Source of the DNA: Shimia sp965227725
GTDB lineage: Bacteria; Pseudomonadota; Alphaproteobacteria; Rhodobacterales; Rhodobacteraceae
DNA: 64,000 bases
Direction: 5' to 3'
Assembly: GCF_965227725.1 (NCBI RefSeq)
Contig: NZ_CBDDGH010000005.1
Location: forward strand, 1,116,001 to 1,180,000
Shown: one piece after another, positions 52,237 to 60,837 of the stretch
Layout of the letters: every line of letters starts with the position of its first letter
How positions within the stretch are numbered: the first letter of the stretch is position 1
Notes under the pieces: model-generated
Database searches by the model: none
What the model was told of the DNA's origin: nothing
The model's input: the letters and a program-made list of their open reading frames with translations, nothing else
Program-made: the position numbers and the translations under genes

Positions 52237-52803
52237 TTATACCTGCATGATTTCGGACTGTTTGTTTTCCAGCGCGCTGTCGACCTGCTTGATGTAGCTG
52301 TCGGTCAACTCCTGCACTTCGCCTTCCCAGAGCTTCTGGTCGTCCTCAGACATGCCGTCGCCCTTGGCTTTCTTGATCTGGTCCATGCCGTCACGACGGA
52401 TGTTGCGGATCGCCACACGGGCGTGCTCGGCATATTGCGCCGCCACACGCGCCAACTCGGTGCGGCGCTCTTCGTTCAGCTCAGGGATCGGCAGCATCAC
52501 GATGGTGCCGTTGGTCTGCGGATTGATGCCAAGGCCGGAGTTCATGATCGCCTTCTCAACCGCGCTCACCAACGATTTGTCCCAGACGTTCACGGTCACC
52601 ATACGTGGCTCCGGCACGTTCACGGTGCCCACCTGGTTGATCGGCGTCTTGGAACCATAGGCATCCACCATCACCGGCTCCAGCATCGTGGCCGAGGCGC
52701 GGCCGGTCCGCAGCGAGGCAAATTCGGTTTTGAGAGCCCCCATTGCACCATCCATGCGGCGCGTCAGGTCATCGGTATCAAGTTCAAATTCTTGGTCAGA
52801 CAT
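52237..52803 (-). CDS. frr: ribosome recycling factor
   Basis: 188 residues; works with EF-G to split post-termination ribosomes. Typical motifs are LRTGRASATMLEPVMVDAYG, VNVWDKSLVSAVEKAI and TEERRTEL-like LNEERRTELARVAAQYAE. It begins the leftward frr-uppS-cdsA-dxr-rseP run; pyrH, its usual neighbour, is 1.2 kb upstream on the same strand beyond an inserted gene. Confidence 0.97.
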   Translation of the reverse strand: MSDQEFELDTDDLTRRMDGAMGALKTEFASLRTGRASATMLEPVMVDAYGSKTPINQVGTVNVPEPRMVTVNVWDKSLVSAVEKAIMNSGLGINPQTNGTIVMLPIPELNEERRTELARVAAQYAEHARVAIRNIRRDGMDQIKKAKGDGMSEDDQKLWEGEVQELTDSYIKQVDSALENKQSEIMQV

Positions 52804-53079
52804 TGCTGCTCTTCCAGTCTTTCATGTTCTGCTGGTAACGCTCATAGGCTATTGTCCATTCTTTGTATAGCACCGCACAGGGACGGTGAAGTCCCCTCTC
52901 CCCTACCTCTGCCAAACGCAGCCGTTTTGCCGCCTCTTTCTCGCGCGCCCTTTCTGCCGCGCTTGCCCAAGCTGTTATGAGACTTGCGCAAAGCCGCTCT
53001 GAAAGGTCGTTTTCCTCATCGCGATAGTACCTGATTATTTTTATAAGGATTCGAAAACCCCTATCTCAGGATACCTCCC
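52804..53079. other. stretch between frr and the formate/nitrite channel gene
   Basis: A frame on the minus strand is open from about 53060 down to the frr start and reads helix-like sequence (for example VLYKEWTIAYERYQQNMKDW), but no ATG or GTG opens it. It may be a remnant of a gene once between pyrH and frr, or chance. The right end must hold the frr and focA promoters; TTATAAGGA-type AT-rich sequence lies at 53038-53048. Confidence 0.4.
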
Positions 53080-53904
53080 ATGAGCAGAATGATTCCCAAT
53101 ATGAGCGCCGGCGGACTGGACGCCCACAAACCAGCCGAAATCACCCGGCTGGTCAGACTGTCCGGCGTGACCAAAGCAGAAATGCCGCTTCTCCCGCTCA
53201 TCACCCTCTCGATCCTTGGCGGCGCATTCATTTCCTTTGGTGCGCTCTTCTTCACCCAGACCACATCCGGATTTGCCGACATCAACGGCGCCCTCAAACT
53301 GATGGGCGGCATTGCGTTTTCCCTCGGCCTCATTCTGGTGGTCATCGGCGGTGCAGAGCTCTTCACCGGCAACACCATGATCGTGATGGCCTATGTGGAC
53401 AAACGCATCACCACCAAAGCGCTCTTGCGCAATTGGGCGGTTGTGCTGGTCGGCAATGGGCTTGGCTGTATCGCTGTGCTGCTTCTGGTGCAGGGATCGG
53501 GCCTGTTGGATGGCTCCCACGGCACCCGCGCTGCGGCCATTGCCGAGGCCAAAATTGCCCTCACACCGCTGGAAGCTTTCTGCCGTGGCATTCTCTGTAA
53601 TGCGCTGGTGTGTCTGGCGGTTTGGCTCGCGGTGTCAGCGCGCTCCACACTTGGCATGATCCTGTCCATCGTGTGGCCTGTCTCTGCCTTTGTGGCCATT
53701 GGTCTGGAGCACTCCATTGCCAATATGTACCTGATCCCCGCAGGCGCTCTGTCGGGTGCAGAGGTCAGCTTTGCCGCGCTCATGGGCAACTTGGTGCCGG
53801 TTCTGCTTGGCAATATCATCGGCGGTGCCGGGATCGTGGCACTTGCCTACCGTCTGGCCTACGGCCGCAACCTCGCGGATGAGCACCCTGTGCCTGCGGA
53901 ATAA
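53080..53904 (+). CDS. formate/nitrite transporter family channel
   Basis: 274 residues, six membrane helices. FNT signatures are present: GGAFISFGALFF, GAELFTGNTMIV (the FNT signature 1 region) and ALVCLAVWLAVSARST, with GLEHSIANMYLIPAG carrying the central His of the channel. FocA/NirC-type substrates (formate, nitrite, hydrosulfide) cannot be separated. It sits alone on the plus strand, between pyrH and frr on the minus strand. Confidence 0.92.
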   Translation: MSRMIPNMSAGGLDAHKPAEITRLVRLSGVTKAEMPLLPLITLSILGGAFISFGALFFTQTTSGFADINGALKLMGGIAFSLGLILVVIGGAELFTGNTMIVMAYVDKRITTKALLRNWAVVLVGNGLGCIAVLLLVQGSGLLDGSHGTRAAAIAEAKIALTPLEAFCRGILCNALVCLAVWLAVSARSTLGMILSIVWPVSAFVAIGLEHSIANMYLIPAGALSGAEVSFAALMGNLVPVLLGNIIGGAGIVALAYRLAYGRNLADEHPVPAE

Positions 53905-53918
53905 CCCCAACTGGCAAA

Positions 53919-53950
53919 GAAAAAGCGCAGCGGGCCGAAACCTGCTGCGC
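53919..53950 (-). terminator. terminator downstream of pyrH
   Basis: GCGCAGCGGG (53925-53934) pairs with CCTGCTGCGC (53941-53950) with one G-U. On the minus strand it is followed by TTTTTCTTTG, so it ends pyrH transcription and isolates pyrH from frr. Confidence 0.82.
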
Positions 53951-53978
53951 TCCCAAAACATCTGATAAAGGCCTAGCC

Positions 53979-54713
53979 TCAGCTCACCTTCGTGTAGGTG
54001 CCCTTGCCGCCAAGAATGCCGCGGAACCCGCCCGGCTCATCCAGCGGGAACACGATCAAAGGCAGGTTGTTGTCACGCGCCAAGGCAATCGCACTCGCGT
54101 CCATCACCTTCAGGCGTTTGGTCAGCACGTCATCATAGCTGATCGCGTCAAAGCGCACCGCATCATCATGCTCTGCCGGGTCTTTGTCATAGATCCCGTC
54201 CACACCGTTCTTGCCCATAAAGATCGCCTCACAAGCCATCTCATTGGCACGCAGCGTCGCAGCCGTGTCGGTGGTGAAATAAGGGTTGCCGGTGCCTGCC
54301 GCAAAAATGCAGACCCGCTTTTTCTCAAGGTGGCGCACGGCGCGGCGGCGAATATAAGGCTCTGCCACCTCATCCATACGGATCGCGCTGATCACACGGG
54401 TGAAAACCCCGAGGCCTTCCAGCGCGCTCTGCATCGCCAGCGCGTTCATCACGGTGGCCAGCATGCCCATATAGTCCGCAGTTGTGCGTTCCATGCCTTG
54501 GGCCGCACCGGACAGGCCACGGAACACGTTGCCGCCGCCAATCACCATGCAAATCTCAACGCCCATGTCATGAACGGATTTCACTTCCTTGGCGATGCGT
54601 TCAATCGTGGGCGGATGCAGGCCGAAGCCCTGATCTCCCATCAACGCCTCCCCCGAAATCTTCAACATCACACGGTTAAAGGTCACCTCGGCGGGAACGG
54701 CGGCGTCGCTCAT
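53979..54713 (-). CDS. pyrH: uridylate kinase
   Basis: Phosphorylates UMP to UDP; hexameric bacterial type. 244 residues. MLKISGEALMGDQGFG, VIGGGNVFRGLSGAAQGMERTTADYMGMLATVMN is the family core, later GTGNPYFTTDTAA and ASAIALARDNNLPLIVF. ATG 54713 is chosen over one 12 bases upstream since GGAG lies 6 bases before it. Divergent from miaA. Confidence 0.97.
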   Translation of the reverse strand: MSDAAVPAEVTFNRVMLKISGEALMGDQGFGLHPPTIERIAKEVKSVHDMGVEICMVIGGGNVFRGLSGAAQGMERTTADYMGMLATVMNALAMQSALEGLGVFTRVISAIRMDEVAEPYIRRRAVRHLEKKRVCIFAAGTGNPYFTTDTAATLRANEMACEAIFMGKNGVDGIYDKDPAEHDDAVRFDAISYDDVLTKRLKVMDASAIALARDNNLPLIVFPLDEPGGFRGILGGKGTYTKVS

Positions 54714-54830
54714 GTTGCACTCCATCTGCGCATCGTTTTAGGATTGCGCGCAAAATGTCGGAAAACGGGCGCGGGTTCAATGCGAGAGTTGCCTGCTTTC
54801 CGCACAAACTCTCAAAAGCCGGGCCACTTC

Positions 54831-55709
54831 ATGCCATCTTTGCCATCCATCGCGCCGGATCAGCCGGTCCTGATCGCAGGCCCCACTGCCAGCGGCAAAA
54901 GCGCGCTCGCGCTGGAAATCTCCGAAACGCAGGGCGGCGTGATCGTAAATGCTGATGCAATTCAAGTGTTTGGCAATTGGCGCATCCTAACCGCCCGCCC
55001 CTCTGTCGAGGATGAAGCACGGGCGCCGCACCACCTTTACGGTCATGTTCCGAGGTCAGCAGAATATTCTGTTGGCCATTGGTTGCGCGATGTCGCCCCT
55101 CTTTTGAATGAGGGCCCGCGCCCGATCATTGTTGGCGGCACCGGCCTTTATTTTACAGCGCTCACCCAAGGATTGGCCGATATCCCCGCCACACCGCCTG
55201 ATTTGCGCCTTGCCGCCAATGCGCGCGTCGCTTCGGAGGGATTCGAGGTGTTGCTGGCAGAGCTTGATTCTGAAACCCGCGCCCGCATCGACACCCAAAA
55301 CCCGATGCGCGTACAGCGGGCCTGGGAAGTGCTCACTGCAACAGGCCGCCCGCTGGCAGAGTGGCAAGACGACACGCCGCCGCCCCTTCTGCCTCTTTCC
55401 GACACAATGCCGATTGTCTTTGACGTGGACAAAGACTGGCTCAACTCCCGGATTGCCCGCCGCTTTGATCTGATGTTGCAAGAAGGCGCTTTGGAAGAAG
55501 CCCGGTCAAACCTGGCCACTTTTGACCCGACGCAGCTTTCCGCCAAGGCCATCGGCGCGCCCGAGCTCATCGCCCATCTGCGCGGCACCCTCACTCTGGA
55601 TGAGGCCCGCGAGCGCGCCACCATCGCCACGCGCCAGTTCGCCAAACGCCAGCGCACATGGTTTCGCTCCAAAATGTCCAAATGGCATCACTACAATCCA
55701 ACCGATTGA
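54831..55709 (+). CDS. miaA: tRNA dimethylallyltransferase
   Basis: Adds dimethylallyl to A37 of tRNAs reading UNN codons. 292 residues. P-loop GPTASGKS at 17-24, then NADAIQVFGNWRILTARPS, GGTGLYFTALTQGLADIP and the C-terminal ATRQFAKRQRTWFR. ATG 54831 is the natural start; the frame is open far upstream, antisense to pyrH, without meaning. Confidence 0.96.
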   Translation: MPSLPSIAPDQPVLIAGPTASGKSALALEISETQGGVIVNADAIQVFGNWRILTARPSVEDEARAPHHLYGHVPRSAEYSVGHWLRDVAPLLNEGPRPIIVGGTGLYFTALTQGLADIPATPPDLRLAANARVASEGFEVLLAELDSETRARIDTQNPMRVQRAWEVLTATGRPLAEWQDDTPPPLLPLSDTMPIVFDVDKDWLNSRIARRFDLMLQEGALEEARSNLATFDPTQLSAKAIGAPELIAHLRGTLTLDEARERATIATRQFAKRQRTWFRSKMSKWHHYNPTD

Positions 55710-55841
55710 AACTGCCCATCAGCCCGTGCAAGCGGTTCTCCACTGAAGCGCCTATTCTGATGGCAGAATCTGGCACAGATCGGTCTGCGTTAACCAAAAG
55801 CTTGCCCGAATCTATTCCGCCGCGCTTAAGTCCCCGCCAAG

Positions 55842-56795
55842 GTGACTGAGAAGACAATCAATATCCCGTCGTTCATGACGCGGCCCGGCATGGGGTCCAA
55901 ACCGACGCAAGACGCCGCGCCCAAAGCCCCGTCCAAAGCCCTGCCCAAATCAATCAAACCACGCGCACCGCGCACCAAACGCGCTGCCTTGCGCCAACCG
56001 GATCAGCCGGTCTCCGACATCACCGTCACCAGTTTGGTGGGCGCCAGCCAGACCGCGCGCTGGAAGCTTGAACAACTGCATCAACGCGATCATCACATGG
56101 TGCTCTGGACCACACGCGGACAGGGCCGCGTGCTTCTGCATGGCCGCCGTCGCGGCTTCAGCGCCTATAATGTGATCTTTGTGCCTGCGGGACATCTGTT
56201 CTCCATCGAACTTGGCCCGCAAGTGCAAGGGCTGGCAACGCTGCTGCCAAACGACGGGCGCATCCTGCTGCCCGATCAAGCGCATCTGATCCGCTTAAAC
56301 GACAGCGCCGAACAGGTTGAATTCACAGGCATTCTTGATGCAATGCGCCGCGAATGCGCCGACCTGCGCCCCTTGATGAATGACGCCTTAAACGCCCATG
56401 CGCAGCTGCTCTCCGTCGCGCTCCGGCGCGCCATCGACCGCGAAGCCCCGCCCCCGCGCGCCCGCGCCACCGAGCGGCTGGTGCGTCAATTCTGCGATCT
56501 TCTGGCGCAGGAGTTCACCTCGGGCAACCCCATGGCCTGGTATGCCGAGCAGCTCGACATCACGCCGACACATCTCACCCGCGTCTGCCGCCAGTCCGCC
56601 GGCATCACCGCCGCAGAAATGCTTTCACAAATGGTGCAACACCGGGCCCGCAGCCTGCTGATGGAAAGCGATCTGCCGATCAACCGCATCTCAGGCGCCC
56701 TTGGCTTTGGCAGCGCCGCCTATTTCACACGGTTTTGCCAGCAACACTTCGGCGCCGCCCCAACAAAGCTGCGCAAACAGGCACGCGGGATCTGA
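55842..56795 (+). CDS. AraC-family transcriptional regulator
   Basis: 317 residues. A variable, basic N-terminal tail (about 1-60), a cupin-like sensor region (about 65-200, HHMVLWTTRGQGRVLLHG), and a C-terminal double helix-turn-helix (about 215-315, WYAEQLDITPTHLTRVCRQ and INRISGALGFGSAAYFTRFC). GTG 55842 is taken; an ATG 11 codons later is possible. The ligand and targets are unknown; no operon partner on the right. Confidence 0.88.
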   Translation: MTEKTINIPSFMTRPGMGSKPTQDAAPKAPSKALPKSIKPRAPRTKRAALRQPDQPVSDITVTSLVGASQTARWKLEQLHQRDHHMVLWTTRGQGRVLLHGRRRGFSAYNVIFVPAGHLFSIELGPQVQGLATLLPNDGRILLPDQAHLIRLNDSAEQVEFTGILDAMRRECADLRPLMNDALNAHAQLLSVALRRAIDREAPPPRARATERLVRQFCDLLAQEFTSGNPMAWYAEQLDITPTHLTRVCRQSAGITAAEMLSQMVQHRARSLLMESDLPINRISGALGFGSAAYFTRFCQQHFGAAPTKLRKQARGI

Positions 56796-56825
56796 AAAGG
56801 GCTGATAACGCCGTACCTCTGTGGA

Positions 56826-57383
56826 TCAAGCCCTAGGGCCAAGATCTGCATAGAGCTTTCGATAGGCACGGCATCGCATCACGTAAGTACAAATGCCCAT
56901 CATCCCGCCATAGAAAACGGTCCAAATACCTACGGAGCGGAACATCAGGTCAGGCTCCAAATCCATCGTGAGATACTGCGCAACTGAAATTGTAAGACCA
57001 AAGGGCAAACCAAAGCTCAACATCCCTGACAGAACGACATGACGCATGAAGCCGCGATCAACCGTCTTCTGTAGATATCTGCGTGCAAGCCCCCCCATAC
57101 TGGCATCACCGCCAATCGTCTCTCCATCCACAAGTATCTGACCGCGCAGCTTGTAGCCGTCCCATCCGAGACGCCCCTCCAAAACCACGCGATCGCCTTC
57201 GATCTCCAACGGAACGTTCAACCGCGCGCCTAAATCCAGCCAAGCAGATGTTTTGCCCGACACCACGATTGCGCCATCAACCTCGATCCATTCCCCACGG
57301 CTCTTATGAGGAAATAGAGACCAGTGATTGTGCAAGCGGATGCTGTGACCTTTGTGGTCTGCGGTCCAAGTTTTATGCGGCAA
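56826..57383 (-). CDS. hypothetical protein with C-terminal membrane helices
   Basis: 185 residues, not recognised. Residues 1-95 look like a soluble beta-rich domain (SGKTSAWLDLGARLNVPLEI, EGRLGWDGYKLRGQILVDGE). Two hydrophobic helices follow at about 115-135 and 148-167, joined by a short acidic loop. No signal peptide. It lies alone, convergent with the AraC regulator gene. Confidence 0.65.
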   Translation of the reverse strand: MPHKTWTADHKGHSIRLHNHWSLFPHKSRGEWIEVDGAIVVSGKTSAWLDLGARLNVPLEIEGDRVVLEGRLGWDGYKLRGQILVDGETIGGDASMGGLARRYLQKTVDRGFMRHVVLSGMLSFGLPFGLTISVAQYLTMDLEPDLMFRSVGIWTVFYGGMMGICTYVMRCRAYRKLYADLGPRA

Positions 57384-57464
57384 AGCGCACTCCTTTCACA
57401 GGATGAAAAACTTGGCTGGGATCACAAAGCGCGCCTGGCAGGTTTGAATGTTCGGGCAGCTCCC

Positions 57465-58070
57465 TCAGCCGCCCAAAATCTTGCGCACGTAGTTGCGGGT
57501 CTCTTTGAATGGTGGCACGCCGCCGTATTTCTCCACCGCATGCGGGCCTGCGTTATAAGCCGCCAGCGCCAACCGCCAGCTGCCAAACTTCAGATACTGC
57601 TGCTTGAGATAGCGCGCGCCCCCTTCAAGGTTCTGCTGAGGATCAAGCGGATCCACCCGCAACGCCCGCGCGGTGCCGGGCATCAACTGCGCCAACCCCA
57701 ACGCCCCTTTGTGGGATTTCGCTTTGGCGTTCCAATTGCTTTCCTGCTGCACCAGCTTCAGGAACAGATCAACCGGCACCCCATGCAGCAAGGCCGCCTC
57801 CCGCGCCATGGCGAGATAAGGCCCACGGTATCTGCCGTTGTAGCTGCCATCCCCCCACTTGGAGGGGGTATAGACCGGCTTGGGCTTGAGACGCACCGAA
57901 TTGCGGTATTGCTCCGCTGCCCGACCATCCAGCACCCGTGTCTGATTTTTGAACAACCGGGCCTGAGACTTGCTTGAAACAGATTGCGCCGCTGCCGTGC
58001 CGACCGTCAGACCAGCAACCACCACCGCGCCCACAAGCGCCCCCAAACTCCGTGCCATGATCCTGCGCAT
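57465..58070 (-). CDS. lytic transglycosylase, SLT domain
   Basis: 201-residue secreted muramidase-like enzyme. Signal peptide at about 1-28 (ends GTAAAQS). The SLT/goose-lysozyme-like domain (about 85-195) has catalytic Glu in LVQQESNWNAKAKSHKGALG, then LAQLMPGTARALRV and ALAAYNAGPHAV. ATG 58070 is chosen with GGAG upstream; in-frame ATG codons at 58088 and 58058 are alternatives. Divergent from ssb. Confidence 0.9.
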   Translation of the reverse strand: MRRIMARSLGALVGAVVVAGLTVGTAAAQSVSSKSQARLFKNQTRVLDGRAAEQYRNSVRLKPKPVYTPSKWGDGSYNGRYRGPYLAMAREAALLHGVPVDLFLKLVQQESNWNAKAKSHKGALGLAQLMPGTARALRVDPLDPQQNLEGGARYLKQQYLKFGSWRLALAAYNAGPHAVEKYGGVPPFKETRNYVRKILGG

Positions 58071-58274
58071 GTGCGCCCGCTCCACCATGATTCCGAACTT
58101 TTCTATATCAAATCGTGAAATTTTTTCCAGACACAGCCCCGTCATCTGGAAATTCCATCGCCCGGAGTGACCCGCAAACCCAGCTTTTCCACAAGAAACT
58201 GCTTCCCATTCGCGACTTGCGGTGGTGTATGGTGATCCAAATCGACTGATAGAATCCGTGGGAGTGATAGGCGT

Positions 58275-58796
58275 ATGGCCGGATCGGTGAACAAAGTAAT
58301 TCTCATTGGCAACCTGGGCCGCGACCCAGAGGTGCGCTCGTTCCAGAATGGCGGCAAGGTCTGCAACCTGCGCATCGCCACCTCTGAAACCTGGAAAGAC
58401 CGCAACACCGGTGAGCGCCGCGAGCGCACCGAATGGCACTCTGTTGCAATCTTCCAGGAAGGCCTGGTGCGCATTGCAGAGCAATACCTGCGCAAAGGCT
58501 CCAAAGTCTATGTTGAGGGCAAGCTGCAGACCCGCAAATGGCAGGATCAATCCGGTCAGGATCGTTATTCCACCGAAGTTGTGCTGCAGGGCTTTGACGG
58601 CGTTCTGACCATGCTCGACGGCCGCTCCGGTGGCGAAGGCGGCGGTGGCGGCGGCTTTGGTGGCGGCGGTGGCGGCTACGATCAGGGCGGCGGCTACGGC
58701 GGCGGCTATGACCAAGGCGGCGGTGGCGGCTTTGGCGGCGGCAATCAGGGCGGCGGCGCCCCAAGCCGTGACATGGACGACGAAATCCCGTTCTAA
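58275..58796 (+). CDS. ssb: single-stranded DNA-binding protein
   Basis: 173 residues. OB-fold core at about 1-112 (GSVNKVILIGNLGRDPEVR, ERTEWHSVAIF, GSKVYVEGKLQTRKWQD). A Gly-rich linker of about 45 residues with Gln/Tyr interruptions follows, and the acidic tip DMDDEIPF that recruits partner proteins. The linker's DNA is built from GGC/GGT runs. A strong terminator follows. Confidence 0.97.
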   Translation: MAGSVNKVILIGNLGRDPEVRSFQNGGKVCNLRIATSETWKDRNTGERRERTEWHSVAIFQEGLVRIAEQYLRKGSKVYVEGKLQTRKWQDQSGQDRYSTEVVLQGFDGVLTMLDGRSGGEGGGGGGFGGGGGGYDQGGGYGGGYDQGGGGGFGGGNQGGGAPSRDMDDEIPF

Positions 58797-58828
58797 GCCT
58801 CCGCGGCAGACGGACAGATATTCAGAGA

Positions 58829-58854
58829 GGGTCGGCATCCGCCGGCCCTTTTTT
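58829..58854 (+). terminator. intrinsic terminator after ssb
   Basis: GGGTCGGC (58829-58836) pairs with GCCGGCCC (58841-58848), one U-G pair, loop ATCC, then six T. Confidence 0.9.
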
Positions 58855-59057
58855 GTTGCCCCCACGGCCTGTCACATCCGGAAATGCGGACTTGCCAGAA
58901 CCTTAAAACTAAGGGACACTCAATGTCAGTACGCACTCATTTCTGTTAGAGAGTTCATGGTTGAGTTGGGTGGTGCACCACGAGGGCATACCCTCAAAAG
59001 CACCGACGAGCGCGTGGTCTCTCTGCAAAGTCATACTTACGTATCAGGGAGATAGAC

Positions 59058-60680
59058 GTGTTTTCTAAATCTATCAAAACAACTGCCGCAGCGGCGCTAT
59101 TGGCGACCTCGTCAACCGCGCCGGCCATGGCCAGCGATCTCGGCGCCGCCATTGCAGGTGCCATTGTCGGTGGTGCCATCGTTTCGAGCGCCCAAAAGAA
59201 CAAAGCCAGACAACGCTCCAGCGCTGCCTATTACTCCGCCACCCGCGCCCAAAACCGCGAAACCCAGAGCGCGCTCAACTATTTTGGCTTCCCGGCTGGC
59301 ACGCCGGATGGTGTGCTTGGCGCGCGCTCCCGTTCCGCAATTATTCAATATCAAAGCTACGTCGGCTTTCCGGCCACAGGTCGCCTCTCGCCCTACGAGC
59401 GTGATTTCCTCGTATCCTCCTACAACCGCGCACAGGTTGGCGGCCCGCAGGTGGTGAAAGCCATGCAGACCCATCAGCACGGCGTGCGCAGCCTGCTCAC
59501 CACCTGGTATGCTGAGGTTCACGGCGGCCCCTCCGGCACGATCTATGGCGGCATGCCGGTTGAGGTCTCAAACGCCATCGACGAGGTGGCACAAAGCTCC
59601 GATCCAAGTGCCGAGCAGCTTCTGCAGCGCTCCGGCTTCATCCAGCTGGCCGACCTCAATGGCGACGGCAAAACCGACTACATTCTGGACACATCTGTCT
59701 CCGGCAGCGCCTATTGGTGCGGGGCCAAAGACTGTACTGTGATGGTCTTTGCCTCAGGCCCCAGCGGCTTCACCCGAAACGACTTCCTCAGCCATGTGGC
59801 GACACCAACAAGCTTCTCTTGTCACCAGTCCACCTGCCGCCTGAACGACTCAGCCACACCCCAGGTTGCCGCCGCACCTGAAGTGCCGGTTGTCCCGGCC
59901 CCCGCAGCGCCGGTGACTGTCCCGGCAACGGCCCCCGCAACCGTGCCCGTCGCTGCGCAGGAGCCCGCGGCCCAGAGCCTCACTCTCTTCCAAACTGCGC
60001 AACCCGCCGCGCCGGAAAAATCTCTCGCAGGCTATTGCGGCAAGGTCGGTCTGCTCACCAGCTCCAACGGCGGTTTCACCACGGTCTCCAAGATCACCGA
60101 CCCCGATTTTGTGCTGAGCGAGCAATTCTGCCTCGCGCGCACCTACACGGTGGCCAATGGCGAAAAGCTCATGCAATCGGTGCAGGGTGCCACTCAGGCG
60201 CAGGTCGATCAGCAATGTGACGCTTTCGGCCCCGTGCTTGCGCCCTATGTGGGCAAACTCTCCACCGCCGCCCCTGCCCAACTGCTGTCTGAGGTGCAGA
60301 GCTTTGTGTTGAACTCCAATATGTCGCTGGAACAGTTGCAGGACACTGCGCAAATCTGCCTCTTCTCGGCCTATCGCCGTGATGACATGCAGGTGGCTCT
60401 TGGCTCTGCGCTGATCATGTCCGCCATCGGCCAGAAGCCTTACGGCGAGCTAATCGCCCATCACCTGCAACATGGCTTTGGGGTCGCCACCAACACCGAT
60501 CAGGCGCAGGCGTGGTACACCTCCGCGATTGACGCTCTGAACAATGGGGCCGAGCCGGTCTTCGCTCCGGGCCAGACCGAGCGCACCGCGCTTCTGCAGG
60601 CCGCAGTGCTGGCCGATTCCGGTGCCGCGCCTCTGGTGCAGCCTGCAGCCGCATTGCCAACAATCTCGCTTGGCGACTGA
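59058..60680 (+). CDS. secreted protein with peptidoglycan-binding domain
   Basis: 540 residues from GTG 59058 (GGGAGA upstream). Signal peptide at about 1-25 (ends PAMA). A glycine-zipper-like segment GAAIAGAIVGGAIVSS (29-44) follows, then a PG_binding_1-type domain (about 68-115, ALNYFGFPAGTPDGVLGARS). The middle holds an EF-hand-like LADLNGDGKTDYIL (about 197-210) and cysteines (WCGAKDC, FSCHQSTC) that may form disulfides, then a Pro/Ala-rich linker (about 275-315) and a helical C-terminal domain with Sel1-like lines (GFGVATNTDQAQAWYTSA). Precise role unknown; an envelope location is likely. Confidence 0.78.
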   Translation: MFSKSIKTTAAAALLATSSTAPAMASDLGAAIAGAIVGGAIVSSAQKNKARQRSSAAYYSATRAQNRETQSALNYFGFPAGTPDGVLGARSRSAIIQYQSYVGFPATGRLSPYERDFLVSSYNRAQVGGPQVVKAMQTHQHGVRSLLTTWYAEVHGGPSGTIYGGMPVEVSNAIDEVAQSSDPSAEQLLQRSGFIQLADLNGDGKTDYILDTSVSGSAYWCGAKDCTVMVFASGPSGFTRNDFLSHVATPTSFSCHQSTCRLNDSATPQVAAAPEVPVVPAPAAPVTVPATAPATVPVAAQEPAAQSLTLFQTAQPAAPEKSLAGYCGKVGLLTSSNGGFTTVSKITDPDFVLSEQFCLARTYTVANGEKLMQSVQGATQAQVDQQCDAFGPVLAPYVGKLSTAAPAQLLSEVQSFVLNSNMSLEQLQDTAQICLFSAYRRDDMQVALGSALIMSAIGQKPYGELIAHHLQHGFGVATNTDQAQAWYTSAIDALNNGAEPVFAPGQTERTALLQAAVLADSGAAPLVQPAAALPTISLGD

Positions 60681-60710
60681 GTCAAACGCCGACCTCTGAA
60701 AACCCGCTCA

Positions 60711-60746
60711 AAGCCCCGGCCCGCCTCTCGCAGCCGGGGCTTTTTT
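60711..60746 (+). terminator. intrinsic terminator after the peptidoglycan-binding protein gene
   Basis: AAGCCCCGGC (60711-60720) pairs perfectly with GCCGGGGCTT (60733-60742), followed by six T in all. Confidence 0.93.
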
Positions 60747-60837
60747 CTGCCAATTGCACAGGATTGCGCCAAGCCCCTACCCCCTCGCGCAAATGCTGCC
60801 TATGTTAAGAAAAACAGCATCAACGTGAGGACAAAGC

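Noticed and set aside
54168..54830. Upstream extension of miaA by 221 codons
   Set aside because: The added part is antisense to pyrH; MiaA family similarity starts at 54831.
58620..58770. Tandem repeat or CRISPR-like array
   Set aside because: The GGC/GGT repetition encodes the Gly-rich linker of SSB.
58071..58865. Upstream extension of the lytic transglycosylase into ssb
   Set aside because: The added residues are antisense to ssb, and a proper signal peptide starts at 58070.
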